From the NCBI GenBank assembly GCA_016218585.1, contig JACRDK010000025.1, positions 91,637-125,237 on the forward strand: a stretch of 33,601 nt of DNA, written 5' to 3'. This document shows, piece by piece, positions 1 through 7,907 of the stretch; the stretch's first letter is position 1, and every line of letters starts with the position of its first letter. This stretch comes from Candidatus Doudnabacteria bacterium. Its GTDB lineage: Bacteria > Patescibacteriota > Doudnabacteria > UBA920. The notes beneath the pieces were generated by a model, which did no database searches, had not been told where the DNA came from, and saw nothing but the letters and a program-made list of their open reading frames with translations. Position numbers and translations under genes: made by a program.

Positions 1-782
1 CCGGCAATCATTGCCGCCCTGAAAGTGGTGGAGGAAACTTGGCATAAGCCGCCTCCGAATTCAGGGACAGTGCCTTCTTTTTTAATAACCAGTTCCGGCA
101 AAAATCCGCTCTCCGCATCAACCGGACCCAAGTATTTATTAAAGCTAAACTCTTCTCCTTTTTGAATAATTAGCCCTTTGAACTTTTCTACGCCAACTTC
201 AATATTGTGCCGGCGATTTTTTGGGCTGCCTTTAAAACTGGAAACTCCTTCGGCGATTAATTCATTAATGCCTAAGGCGTTGGTTTGGGCCAGGGTATTT
301 TTTGGCAGGCTTTCTTCAACAGTTATTTCGCTTTCGCTGCGCCCGGCCGACAAGTTTCTTAAAGCGTCCAGCGCGCTTTTGTAGGAATCAACGGCCAGGC
401 CGTTTTGCGGCGGGGTAAATTCTACGGCCCTGTTATTTTCAATTTTAAGAATTGTATCGGCTGAAGTGGTGTTTACAGTTTGCGCGAAATTATTAATAAA
501 AGCGTAAATTGGTTTTAAGCGGAAGCTGTAATTATTTACAGAGGCTGGCGCTGTTGTTTTATTGCCAACATAATTTTGCAGTTGTTGTTGAAAAGTTTTT
601 GAGGCGCCGGGAAAAACATTGCTCGGGGAGACGGCTTGCGCGCCTTTCCAGGAGTCCAAAGTTTCCTGGTCAACCGGGATTTTTTTGTCGCCATAAACCA
701 AAGAAAAATTATCCGCCGCCCAAGCTTTGGGCGACGCGGTTAGCAGCAAACTAAAAATAAAAATAATAAAATATTTTTTCAC
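1..782 (-). CDS. VanW family secreted protein (partial, C-terminus beyond the left edge)
   Basis: The minus strand is open from a GTG at 782 to the window edge, giving about 260 residues. Residues 1-23 form a signal peptide (basic start VKKYF, hydrophobic core, then AWA|AD as a plausible cleavage site). A VanW domain follows from about residue 175: I see GVSSFKGSP, HNIEVGVEKFKG, GEEFSFNKYLGPV and EFGGGLCQVSSTTFRAA, which is the conserved VanW core. VanW proteins are extracytoplasmic; some lie in vancomycin-resistance clusters but their biochemical role is unknown, and lone copies in CPR genomes do not imply resistance. The GTG overlaps the tsaE TGA in a GTGA arrangement, which decides the start and implies translational coupling with tsaE. 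The family call is confident; the function is not known. Confidence 0.88.
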   Translation of the reverse strand, partial: MKKYFIIFIFSLLLTASPKAWAADNFSLVYGDKKIPVDQETLDSWKGAQAVSPSNVFPGASKTFQQQLQNYVGNKTTAPASVNNYSFRLKPIYAFINNFAQTVNTTSADTILKIENNRAVEFTPPQNGLAVDSYKSALDALRNLSAGRSESEITVEESLPKNTLAQTNALGINELIAEGVSSFKGSPKNRRHNIEVGVEKFKGLIIQKGEEFSFNKYLGPVDAESGFLPELVIKKEGTVPEFGGGLCQVSSTTFRAAMIA

Positions 783-1171
783 CGGGATAAGAATTTAATA
801 ACTTTAGTTTTTTTAGGGAGATGCCTGGAAATTTTATCGGCCCATTCAATAAAGGTAATGGTATTTTTTTGCCCCCAGAATTCCGTTAAGCCCAAGCTCT
901 TGGCTTCTTTAAAATTTTTCGTTCGGTATAAATCCAAATGGTATAACAACACGGTTTTTTTGGGTTGTTTAAGCTTAACCGGAAAGCAGTGAAGCAGTGT
1001 AAAAGTTGGGCTGGTAATGCGGTGCCTGAGCTTGAGGTTTTTAGCTATTGCTTTTACAAAAGTGGTTTTACCGCTGCCCAAATCTCCAATTAATGCAAAA
1101 ATTTCTCCGCCCTTTAGGCTGTCTGCTATTTTTTTGGCTTGTTCGGGTATTTGCGTGAGTTCAATGTTCAT
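779..1171 (-). CDS. tsaE: tRNA N6-threonylcarbamoyladenosine biosynthesis ATPase TsaE
   Basis: This 130-residue P-loop protein has the Walker A GDLGSGKTT (about residues 29-37), the SPTF motif, the H-x-DLYR segment (YHLDLYR) and a late IEWADK, the usual TsaE landmarks. TsaE is the ATPase that works with TsaB and TsaD to install t6A37 on tRNAs reading ANN codons. It is slightly short for the family (140-155 residues) but has all the motifs. A short tsaB lies at 27.6 kb; tsaD is not in the window. It is cotranscribed with, and overlaps, the VanW gene. No strong Shine-Dalgarno sequence is visible; a GGAG lies about 17 nt upstream. Confidence 0.93.
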   Translation of the reverse strand: MNIELTQIPEQAKKIADSLKGGEIFALIGDLGSGKTTFVKAIAKNLKLRHRITSPTFTLLHCFPVKLKQPKKTVLLYHLDLYRTKNFKEAKSLGLTEFWGQKNTITFIEWADKISRHLPKKTKVIKFLSR

Positions 1172-1249
1172 AGTTATATCCGGTTTTACTCCCTATATTT
1201 TAACATATTTTTAACAAGTTCGGGACCAAAAAGGAGTCTTTTGCCGCGG

Positions 1250-1278
1250 TTGACGAAAGGCCGTAAATTAACTATACT
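1250..1278 (+). promoter_or_regulatory. Promoter of the DHH gene
   Basis: A TTGACG -35 box and a TATACT -10 box are separated by exactly 17 nt. The start codon at 1306 is 27 nt downstream of the -10 box. This is a good sigma-70-type promoter in the divergent gap between tsaE and the DHH gene. Confidence 0.75.
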
Positions 1279-1305
1279 AATTAACTAATCTAAGTTAAAA
1301 ATCTT

Positions 1306-2451
1306 ATGGAAATTTCTGTTGAGCAGCAAATATTTGACCAGTTTAAACGGGCGGCAAAAATTGCCGTTGTTTTGCCGGAACATTTAACAGCAGACAGCGT
1401 GGCTACCGGCCTGGCTTTAAAGTTATTTTTGCAAAAGTTGCAGAAAGAGGTGGTTATTTGTTCCAGCGGAGAGATGCCTTTAAATTTGCGTTTTTTGCCC
1501 CAGGCCAACTCTTTCCAAAAACAGGTTTCCCAAGGCAGCAGTTTTGTAATTAGCGTGGATACCGCCGTAAAGAAATTGGACGAAGTAAGCTATCAGAAAA
1601 GAGAAGATAAAGTGCAAATTTATTTAAAATCTTTAGCTCAGGAATTTGACCAAAACGATTTAAACTTTTCTTTGGAAAAATCCCCGCTCGATTTAATTGT
1701 GGCGGTTGGCGGAAAGTCCCTGGAAGATTTTGGCCGAATTTACGAACAGTCAGCCGATCGTTTTTTTGAAACGCCAAAGATTAACATTGACCATAAGCCG
1801 GGCAACGAATATTTTGGCACAATTAATTTGGTGGATATTACCGCAACCTCAACCGCGGAAATATTAACCGAGCTGTTTCAGAAATACGAAGAGCAGTTGG
1901 TGGACGAAGATATTGCCACTTGTTTGCTTGCGGGAATTATAGAAAAAACCGCCAGCTTCCAACACGTCCAAACAACCCCCAAGGCGTTTATTAAAGCCAG
2001 CGAGCTTATTTCCTTCGGCGGACGCCAACAGGAAATTATAAAAAATATTTTTAAAACTAAATCTCTGCCTTTGTTGAAATTGTGGGGCAGGGCCTTGGCA
2101 AGAATGAAAGTGGACGAAGGCGCCGGCCTGGTTCATTCCGTGCTGGCATTGTCCGATTTTGAGAAGTCAGAAAGCAACGAGTCGGAAATTTTACCGGTGC
2201 TTCGCGAATTTGTAGACAACATTAGCGGATATAAAATAATTGCCGTTATTGCCGAAGCACAAAAAAATCAGCCGCACTTAGTAGTCGCAGTCCATGAGCA
2301 GGTGCCTGCGGCGGCTATTATGGAACGGTTGGGCGCCAGCGCCAAGCTAATGAATTTCCAGTTAGGCAATTATAAGATTATTGAGCAGTCTTATGACAAC
2401 GCCACTCTGGAAAATATTGAAAGCAGATTTCTAGGAATTGTAAAATCATAA
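1306..2451 (+). CDS. DHH-family phosphoesterase-like protein with degenerate active-site motifs
   Basis: This 381-residue protein has the layout of NrnA/RecJ-type DHH proteins: an N-terminal strand-turn with HLTADSVATG (residues 26-35), VISVD (about 81-85), INIDHKPGN followed by TSTAEILTEL (160-190), LLAGIIEKTASF (207-218), then a C-terminal DHHA1-like region with VVAVHEQVPAAAIMERLG. Active enzymes use HxxxDxD, DHH and a D-T-G motif to bind two metals and hydrolyse oligonucleotides or cyclic dinucleotides. Here the second Asp of motif I is Val, DHH reads DHK and the late Asp is Glu, so metal binding is probably impaired. It has its own promoter and a strong terminator and precedes the pilB-like ATPase gene. 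It may be a pseudoenzyme or have altered specificity. Confidence 0.8.
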   Translation: MEISVEQQIFDQFKRAAKIAVVLPEHLTADSVATGLALKLFLQKLQKEVVICSSGEMPLNLRFLPQANSFQKQVSQGSSFVISVDTAVKKLDEVSYQKREDKVQIYLKSLAQEFDQNDLNFSLEKSPLDLIVAVGGKSLEDFGRIYEQSADRFFETPKINIDHKPGNEYFGTINLVDITATSTAEILTELFQKYEEQLVDEDIATCLLAGIIEKTASFQHVQTTPKAFIKASELISFGGRQQEIIKNIFKTKSLPLLKLWGRALARMKVDEGAGLVHSVLALSDFEKSESNESEILPVLREFVDNISGYKIIAVIAEAQKNQPHLVVAVHEQVPAAAIMERLGASAKLMNFQLGNYKIIEQSYDNATLENIESRFLGIVKS

Positions 2452-2457
2452 AACCAA

Positions 2458-2489
2458 CCCCGCCCAAATTTAATTTGGGCGGGGTTTTT
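2458..2489 (+). terminator. Rho-independent terminator after the DHH gene
   Basis: A perfect 12-bp GC-rich stem (CCCCGCCCAAAT with its complement), a 3-nt loop and five T residues lie 7 nt after the stop codon. Confidence 0.92.
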
Positions 2490-2517
2490 GCTAAGCCCTG
2501 CCGGTCAATGTTATAAT
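2488..2517 (+). promoter_or_regulatory. Promoter of the PilB-like ATPase gene
   Basis: TTGCTA and a consensus TATAAT are spaced by 18 nt. The -35 box begins inside the T tract of the preceding terminator, showing how compact the region is. The ATG at 2561 is 43 nt further on. Confidence 0.65.
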
Positions 2518-2560
2518 ATCTAGGCAAAAAGAGTTTAAAATAAATTCAACAGAAACAAAA

Positions 2561-4216
2561 ATGTCCGGAAAATTTTTATCCAGCACCCCAAAAGAACTTG
2601 AGGAAAGCCTAAGCGAACTCAACCGAAAAATGGAAGAGCAGGAAACCCAGGCCAAAGCCGGTTCTTTAGGCTTGCCCTACATAGATTTGCACAATTTCCC
2701 CGTTGATTTAAGCGTTTTGGGCATTTTTACCCAGGAAGAAGCCTCAACTATGGGCGCCGTCCCATTCTATAAAGAGTTATCCGATTTGCGCATTGGCACA
2801 GTTGAGCCAAAGCATCCGCTGTTGCTGGAAAAAATAAAAGAGTTGTCGGGAAAAAATAAAATTAGTTTGTATTTTATTTCCAAACATAGCCTTGCGCAAA
2901 CTTTAAAGTTTTACAGCAAGGTTTTACGGCCCAAAGCAGCGATTGACGATACGGTTAGAGCTAAAACCGGAGAGGACTTTTTAGCGCTTTTAAAAGATTT
3001 TCAAAATGAACAGGTGCAAAAGCAGGCAAATGCCACCAGATTTTTAGAAATTATTTTTGGCGCGGCTATGGCCTATAAAGCCTCCGACATTCACATGGAG
3101 CCGGAAGATCATTTTATTAAGTTGCGCTACCGAATTGACGGCGTGTTGCAGGATTTTTTACATATCTCCAAAGATTTGCAGCGCCCCATAACCAACCGCA
3201 TAAAAATATTAGCCAAGCTAAAAAGCAATGTAGAGAACATTCCCCAGGATGGACGCATAACTTTTTATTATGCCGATAAGCCGATAGATGTCCGTGTTTC
3301 CAGCCTGCCTTCTTCTTATGGCGAAGAAATTGTAATGCGCCTTCTTGGCACCGGCGCAACAAATTTAAAGTTAGCCGATTTGGGTTTTAGCGAACAGGCT
3401 AGAGAAGTTATCGAGAGGCAATTGCAAAAACCAAACGGAATGATAATTACCACCGGTCCAACCGGCAGCGGAAAAACCACAACCCTCTATGCTTTCTTAA
3501 ATCAGTTAAATCAGCCCGGAGTAAAAATAATAACTTTAGAAGATCCGGTTGAATATCAGCTGCAGGGGATAGTACAAACCCCGATTGACCATAATGTAGA
3601 CTTTGATTTTGCCAAAGGCTTGCGCGCAATTTTACGCCAGGACCCCGATATAATTATGGTTGGTGAAATTCGAGACCAGGAAACGGCGGAAACGGCAATG
3701 CAGGCGGCGCTTACCGGACACTTGGTTTTTTCTACCTTGCATACTAACGATGCTTCCGGCGCGGTGCCGAGATTGCTGAATATGGGGATCAAGCCTTTTG
3801 TAGCGGCTCCTGCGCTATCCTGCGTTCTGGCTCAGCGTTTAGTCAGGAGGCTTTGTCCTTCATGCAAAGCCCCGGCTAAGCTTTCGCCCACGGTTATGGA
3901 AAAAATTGTAAGCTTGCTAAAAAATTTACCCCCGTCTGCCGGAGTTGCTTTGCCTAAAGAACTGCAGTTTTACCATTCCTCAGGTTGCGCCGAGTGCAAT
4001 AATTTGGGCTACAAGGGGCGGGTTGGCATATATGAAGTATTGGAAAACACCGAGGCCGTGCAAAAATTAATTTTGGCCGAGAATTCTTCAATGGCGGAAT
4101 TTAAAAAGACTGCCGTAGCTCAAGGGATGGTAACAATGGTTCAGGATGGTTTGTTAAAGGCTTTAGCCGGTCTTACTGATGTTGAAGAGGTCTTCCGCGT
4201 CGCGGGAGGGGATTAA
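2561..4216 (+). CDS. pilB: Type IV pilus / type II secretion assembly ATPase, PilB/GspE family
   Basis: This cytoplasmic hexameric ATPase of 551 residues powers pilin assembly. The N-terminal T2SSE_N-like region covers about residues 45-135. The core has SDIHMEPE and LRYRIDGVLQD, Walker A GPTGSGKTTT near residue 300, the Asp box ITLEDPVEYQ, Walker B DPDIIMVGEIRD, and the His box TGHLVFSTLHTNDA. Two CxxC pairs (CPSC near 432, CAEC near 476) form the zinc site typical of PilB/GspE and absent from the retraction ATPase PilT, which argues for an assembly role. No other pilus genes are adjacent; the next gene downstream encodes a large surface protein. No Shine-Dalgarno sequence is evident before the ATG. 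The gene symbol is by family, not proven orthology. Confidence 0.92.
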   Translation: MSGKFLSSTPKELEESLSELNRKMEEQETQAKAGSLGLPYIDLHNFPVDLSVLGIFTQEEASTMGAVPFYKELSDLRIGTVEPKHPLLLEKIKELSGKNKISLYFISKHSLAQTLKFYSKVLRPKAAIDDTVRAKTGEDFLALLKDFQNEQVQKQANATRFLEIIFGAAMAYKASDIHMEPEDHFIKLRYRIDGVLQDFLHISKDLQRPITNRIKILAKLKSNVENIPQDGRITFYYADKPIDVRVSSLPSSYGEEIVMRLLGTGATNLKLADLGFSEQAREVIERQLQKPNGMIITTGPTGSGKTTTLYAFLNQLNQPGVKIITLEDPVEYQLQGIVQTPIDHNVDFDFAKGLRAILRQDPDIIMVGEIRDQETAETAMQAALTGHLVFSTLHTNDASGAVPRLLNMGIKPFVAAPALSCVLAQRLVRRLCPSCKAPAKLSPTVMEKIVSLLKNLPPSAGVALPKELQFYHSSGCAECNNLGYKGRVGIYEVLENTEAVQKLILAENSSMAEFKKTAVAQGMVTMVQDGLLKALAGLTDVEEVFRVAGGD

Positions 4217-4259
4217 TTTATTAAAACCCCACAAATAAAAGCATAAAAAATTTAATCCA

Positions 4260-4295
4260 TAAGAGCAAAAGAAAATTTTTTCTTTTGCTCTTATT
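4260..4295 (+). terminator. Terminator after the PilB-like gene
   Basis: A 15-16-bp perfect stem (AAGAGCAAAAGAAAA and its complement) with a 2-nt loop is followed by TATTTT. It abuts the -35 box of the next promoter. Confidence 0.82.
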
Positions 4296-4324
4296 TTGAC
4301 AAAAATTTTAATTTCTGCTATAAT
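4296..4324 (+). promoter_or_regulatory. Consensus promoter of surface protein 1
   Basis: Perfect TTGACA, a 17-nt spacer and perfect TATAAT. The last 7 nt of the spacer, the -10 box and the next 17 nt (through AGTCGATTAAA) are identical to the promoter at 9306. Transcription is predicted to start near 4331. Confidence 0.9.
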
Positions 4325-4330
4325 ATATTT

Positions 4331-4450
4331 AGTCGATTAAACTTACTTTCGCGCCAAAATAGTGCGAAAGTTTGAAACAAAAATAAAATTAAATTACAAA
4401 ATCAATTCAGGGCTCAAAATTAGCTCTGCAAGATTTTGCAAAGGTGTTAT
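4331..4450 (+). promoter_or_regulatory. Structured 5' leader of surface protein 1
   Basis: The leader of about 120 nt starts with AGTCGATTAAA. A hairpin follows with an 8-bp stem (ACTTTCGC at 4345-4352 with GCGAAAGT at 4364-4371) and the 11-nt loop GCCAAAATAGT; then comes TTGAAAC. A second hairpin (CAGGGCT with AGCTCTG, 4409-4429) lies nearer the start codon. The first hairpin has a covarying counterpart at 9356-9384 with the same loop. The ribosome-binding site AAAGGTG (4440-4446) sits just before the ATG at 4451. Confidence 0.7.
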
Positions 4451-7400
4451 ATGAACCCTTATGCTTACCAGAAGACGCCAATGCGTCCTTCTGTGAGTGC
4501 CCAAGAAGGCGAGTCTTTAACCGGACTAGCCAAGAAGTTTTTAAGTGCCTTAGCGGGAGCGAAAATTAGCGCCGTTACCGCTGTGGCATTTATTTTATTT
4601 GCAGCGGTTTCCGTTGGTGCGATTACGTTGGTTAGTTATTCGGAAATTGCCGGAGAAAATGGTTTGGTAAATGCGGTCCAACCGGTTAAATCAAAAGTTC
4701 TCGGCGTGGCCACCTATGGCTACAATCAGCCAATCTGCCAAAAAAATACCGCCAACTGTTTAAATTACCAATTAATAGGTTACTCCGGCGCGGGTTGGCA
4801 AGTTCAAATAAACTATCAATTGCAGAATAACCTTAAAGGCGCGATTAAGGTAAATACTTGGAATTTTATGGATAATATAGTAGGCAGCGGCAATGGCCGC
4901 ACCGGTTACGATTTAATTCCTGGGAAAACCTATACTTTTGTCTTATATGCCAAGTCAGGATCATCTCTATATAAACTAACAAGCCTGAGCATTACCGCTC
5001 CGCAGGCCCCGACTGATCCGGTTGCTTGCGCGCAAGACGCTTACCTTTGCCCCGATGGATCATATGTCGGAAGAACTGCTCCGTCATGCAATTTTATTTG
5101 CCCAGCGGTTCCGGCTTATGGATATACAACCGCAAATGTTGGTCCTGTTAATCAGGGGGAGTGGAGAGAAGGTTGGATCGAAAGATTTAGCGCAACTAAT
5201 TACGCCACCGAGCCTTCAGATGTAACAATTGAAGGTTGGGCTTATGATTCAGGTAAAAACATTGACTTAAAAATTGTTCTTAAAGATGCTGTGACCGGTC
5301 GCGAGTACCAAGGGCAAATGGTGGCACAGTCGCCTCTAAGAAGCGATATCGTTTCGTATCTAAATAAAATTACCGGCAGCAATAAGTCCAGCACTTCCGG
5401 CATGTTTAGGATGTTGTTTTCTAATGTCCCGGCTGGAAAATATTATTTAGCAAATGCCAGATATAATGGATATTTATTTAATATCCATAGCCAGGCCAAC
5501 CAGCCTTTATATATTAGCGCTAAGCCTTCTTATGGGTATAAAGGCGGTTTGAATATTTACTCTTGGGATACTACCAAACAAGTTGAGACCTCCGCTGGCA
5601 AGACCGGAGTAGAATTATTTTCTTTCGAGGTTAGCAATAGTGCCGGAACCGGCCCTTATGCTTTAAGCAGTTTAACTTTCAGCTCAGCTTCGGCAGATGC
5701 GTTAAAAAGTCTTGGCAACTATTGGGTTACCGACGAATATGGTAACATTATCGGAAAAAAAGATACCGTGGTTTCACCAAGTGTAACTTATGGGTATAAT
5801 GTGATTTTTACTTCGCCTTTAGTTATTTCTGTTAACGCCGTAAGATATTTGAAATTCAAAGCCGACATATTAAGCACCGCGCCAAACACAACTTTTCAAC
5901 TCCAGGCCCTCGGAATTGGCTATTGGTATCCAAATACATATGGATATAGCTATCCCGGCCAAGTTAACGGTTTAAACAACCCAATAAGCAAAACAATTAT
6001 TATTACTTCATCAGCTGGGCAAACTGGTTCGCCCAGGGTGGGGCAGTTAATAAATAAATCAGGCACTGTGTTTTTGGTTGGCAATGGTGTGATTTATGGC
6101 ATTCCTTCTTTGGCCGTGTTTAATTCTTGGGGTTGGAATTTAGGGAATATTGTAAATTCTAATTCGTCTGAAGACGCGCTTCCTCAAGGCGGCGTGGTTC
6201 CATTTAGGGATCCAAATTGCAGTACTGCTTTAGACCAGATCTTGGGCAAGTGTCCGGTTAGCGCTAAGCCAATCGATGTCGCAATTTCCTTAAACAACGC
6301 AGTGGCATCGCCGATAATAGTTATCCCAGGGCAAACAAATCAGAAAATTGCCTCATTTGTAATTAGCAGCGGAACCAGCGGGGAAGTTAATGTCTCATAT
6401 ATTGGTTTCTTTGCTCAAGCAGGGATAGAAAAATTTCAAAATTTGAAAATGATGGTTGGTTCTACCCAAGTTGGAGCGACAGTGGCGGCTCCTATTGCCG
6501 GACAAAATTACTATTTTAGCCCCTCAGCTTCGGGCTTAAAGATTCCGGCAGGCGGCCAAATAATTGTTGACGCTTACGCTGACGCAACAACAAGCGCTAA
6601 TGTTAACAACGCAATACTTATAGCAATTAATAAAATTTCAGGAACGCTGACCGCCAGTGGCAGAGCTTTGCCTGATGGTTTGGGATTGACAGGGCAGTTA
6701 ATTATAACTGACAGCGCCGCAGCAGACAGTGGCTTTAGTATTAAGGCAAGCTCTTTAGCATACTCATTGACAGTAACACCTGGTTTGGGCAAGCAAAAAA
6801 TTGGTTCGTTTGATTTAACAGCCAGCGTCGCAGGAGACGTTGCGATTAACACTATAACTGTTTATATGACAAGAAATGTCATCGGTGATAGTTTTAGCGG
6901 CCTATATTTAAGGGATGGGCTTACAGGTTACCCATTAGGTTCTGTTCAATCTTATGTTACCAGCAATGGCATCTATACATTTACGCCAGGCAGCCCATTG
7001 GTTATTGCCGCCGGTTCTAAAAAGGTGATTGAGATTTATGCTGACATAGCGGCCAGCGCCTCATCTTTAAACATTAGCGGACAAAACTTATTAGGGATTT
7101 TAAAAGTAGCCGCTTATAAATATAATACAGGCGTGGCTATAAATATTCCTTCTCCAGTCGCCGGGCAGTTAATTTATTTTTCAAACACATCCGTTAATCA
7201 TGCTCCGTCCGCTCCGAGCATTCCTTTTGGTTTGGGAACCGCTTTGCAGCCTGGCGTTTCGCAAAAGATACAATTTGTCGCCAACGATGCCGATCAGGAC
7301 CAGCTTACTTATAACATAGTTTGGGGCGATGGCTCAGCTACTACTACGCAAACCGGACTTGCCGGCACAACATTGGAAACATCTCACGTTTGGGCCTCTG

Positions 7401-7861
7401 CCGGGACGTATATTGTCAGAATTTTTGCCAGTGATGGCAAAGGCGGATCGTCTAGCAATTACTATATTGCAACAGTAATAGCTACGGTACCGACGCCGAC
7501 CGTTGCTTTGTCCGCAAGTTTTGTATCTCAAAGTGTTCCTTCTACTGTGGCCGCCGGATCTTATTTGGATGCCGTAATAATATTTAAAAATACCAGCACT
7601 CAAACCTGGACTAACAGCCTTAGTAACTATCAGTTTCAAATTGGTTCTCAAAATCCAACCGGGAATAAAACTTGGGAAGGAAATGCTTTAACTCTTTACA
7701 AAGATATTTTGCCTGGAGAGACGGTAACTTTTGCATTTCACGTTAAAGTTCCCACAGTAGCAGGGACTTATAATTTCCAGTGGCAAATGCTACAAAATAC
7801 TTCCGCTGGGGCGAAATATTTTGGTGATTTAACGCCGAACGTTCAAATTGTTGTAAAGTAA
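4451..7861 (+). CDS. Large membrane-anchored surface protein with PKD and NBR1-like Ig domains
   Basis: The start at 4451 (MNPYAYQK) is preferred over an in-frame ATG 15 nt upstream because AAAGGTG lies just before it and the paralogue at 9579 begins MNPYTYHK. The product has about 1136 residues. One membrane segment lies at about 37-66 (AVTAVAFILFAAVSVGAI), with the rest outside, followed by a VKSKVLG motif. A domain ending TGYDLIPGKTYTFVLY is shared with the paralogue. Next come a cysteine motif (CPDGSYVGR...C...CP, about 195-217), a segment with GQLINKSGTVFLVGNG and VFNSWGW (about 530-580), two similar beta-rich repeats near 620 and 775, a PKD domain with WGDGSATT and HVWASAGTYIVRIFASDG (about 913-1010), and a C-terminal NBR1-like Ig domain (ending FGDLTPNVQIVV). 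It is probably a cell-surface adhesin or envelope component; no enzyme motif is seen. Confidence 0.82.
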   Translation: MNPYAYQKTPMRPSVSAQEGESLTGLAKKFLSALAGAKISAVTAVAFILFAAVSVGAITLVSYSEIAGENGLVNAVQPVKSKVLGVATYGYNQPICQKNTANCLNYQLIGYSGAGWQVQINYQLQNNLKGAIKVNTWNFMDNIVGSGNGRTGYDLIPGKTYTFVLYAKSGSSLYKLTSLSITAPQAPTDPVACAQDAYLCPDGSYVGRTAPSCNFICPAVPAYGYTTANVGPVNQGEWREGWIERFSATNYATEPSDVTIEGWAYDSGKNIDLKIVLKDAVTGREYQGQMVAQSPLRSDIVSYLNKITGSNKSSTSGMFRMLFSNVPAGKYYLANARYNGYLFNIHSQANQPLYISAKPSYGYKGGLNIYSWDTTKQVETSAGKTGVELFSFEVSNSAGTGPYALSSLTFSSASADALKSLGNYWVTDEYGNIIGKKDTVVSPSVTYGYNVIFTSPLVISVNAVRYLKFKADILSTAPNTTFQLQALGIGYWYPNTYGYSYPGQVNGLNNPISKTIIITSSAGQTGSPRVGQLINKSGTVFLVGNGVIYGIPSLAVFNSWGWNLGNIVNSNSSEDALPQGGVVPFRDPNCSTALDQILGKCPVSAKPIDVAISLNNAVASPIIVIPGQTNQKIASFVISSGTSGEVNVSYIGFFAQAGIEKFQNLKMMVGSTQVGATVAAPIAGQNYYFSPSASGLKIPAGGQIIVDAYADATTSANVNNAILIAINKISGTLTASGRALPDGLGLTGQLIITDSAAADSGFSIKASSLAYSLTVTPGLGKQKIGSFDLTASVAGDVAINTITVYMTRNVIGDSFSGLYLRDGLTGYPLGSVQSYVTSNGIYTFTPGSPLVIAAGSKKVIEIYADIAASASSLNISGQNLLGILKVAAYKYNTGVAINIPSPVAGQLIYFSNTSVNHAPSAPSIPFGLGTALQPGVSQKIQFVANDADQDQLTYNIVWGDGSATTTQTGLAGTTLETSHVWASAGTYIVRIFASDGKGGSSSNYYIATVIATVPTPTVALSASFVSQSVPSTVAAGSYLDAVIIFKNTSTQTWTNSLSNYQFQIGSQNPTGNKTWEGNALTLYKDILPGETVTFAFHVKVPTVAGTYNFQWQMLQNTSAGAKYFGDLTPNVQIVVK

Positions 7862-7869
7862 CTAAAATA

Positions 7870-7907
7870 AAAAAATCCCGTTCCGAGAAATCGGAACGGG
7901 ATTTTTT
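7870..7907. terminator. Bidirectional terminator between convergent genes
   Basis: A 17-bp perfect stem (AAAAAATCCCGTTCCGA at 7870-7886 with its complement at 7891-7907) has a GAAA loop and A/T tails that serve both strands. It overlaps the stop codon of the minus-strand gene. Confidence 0.92.

Noticed and set aside
4436-4450. Earlier ATG for surface protein 1
   Set aside because: It lies before the ribosome-binding site AAAGGTG, and the paralogue starts at the equivalent MNPY position.
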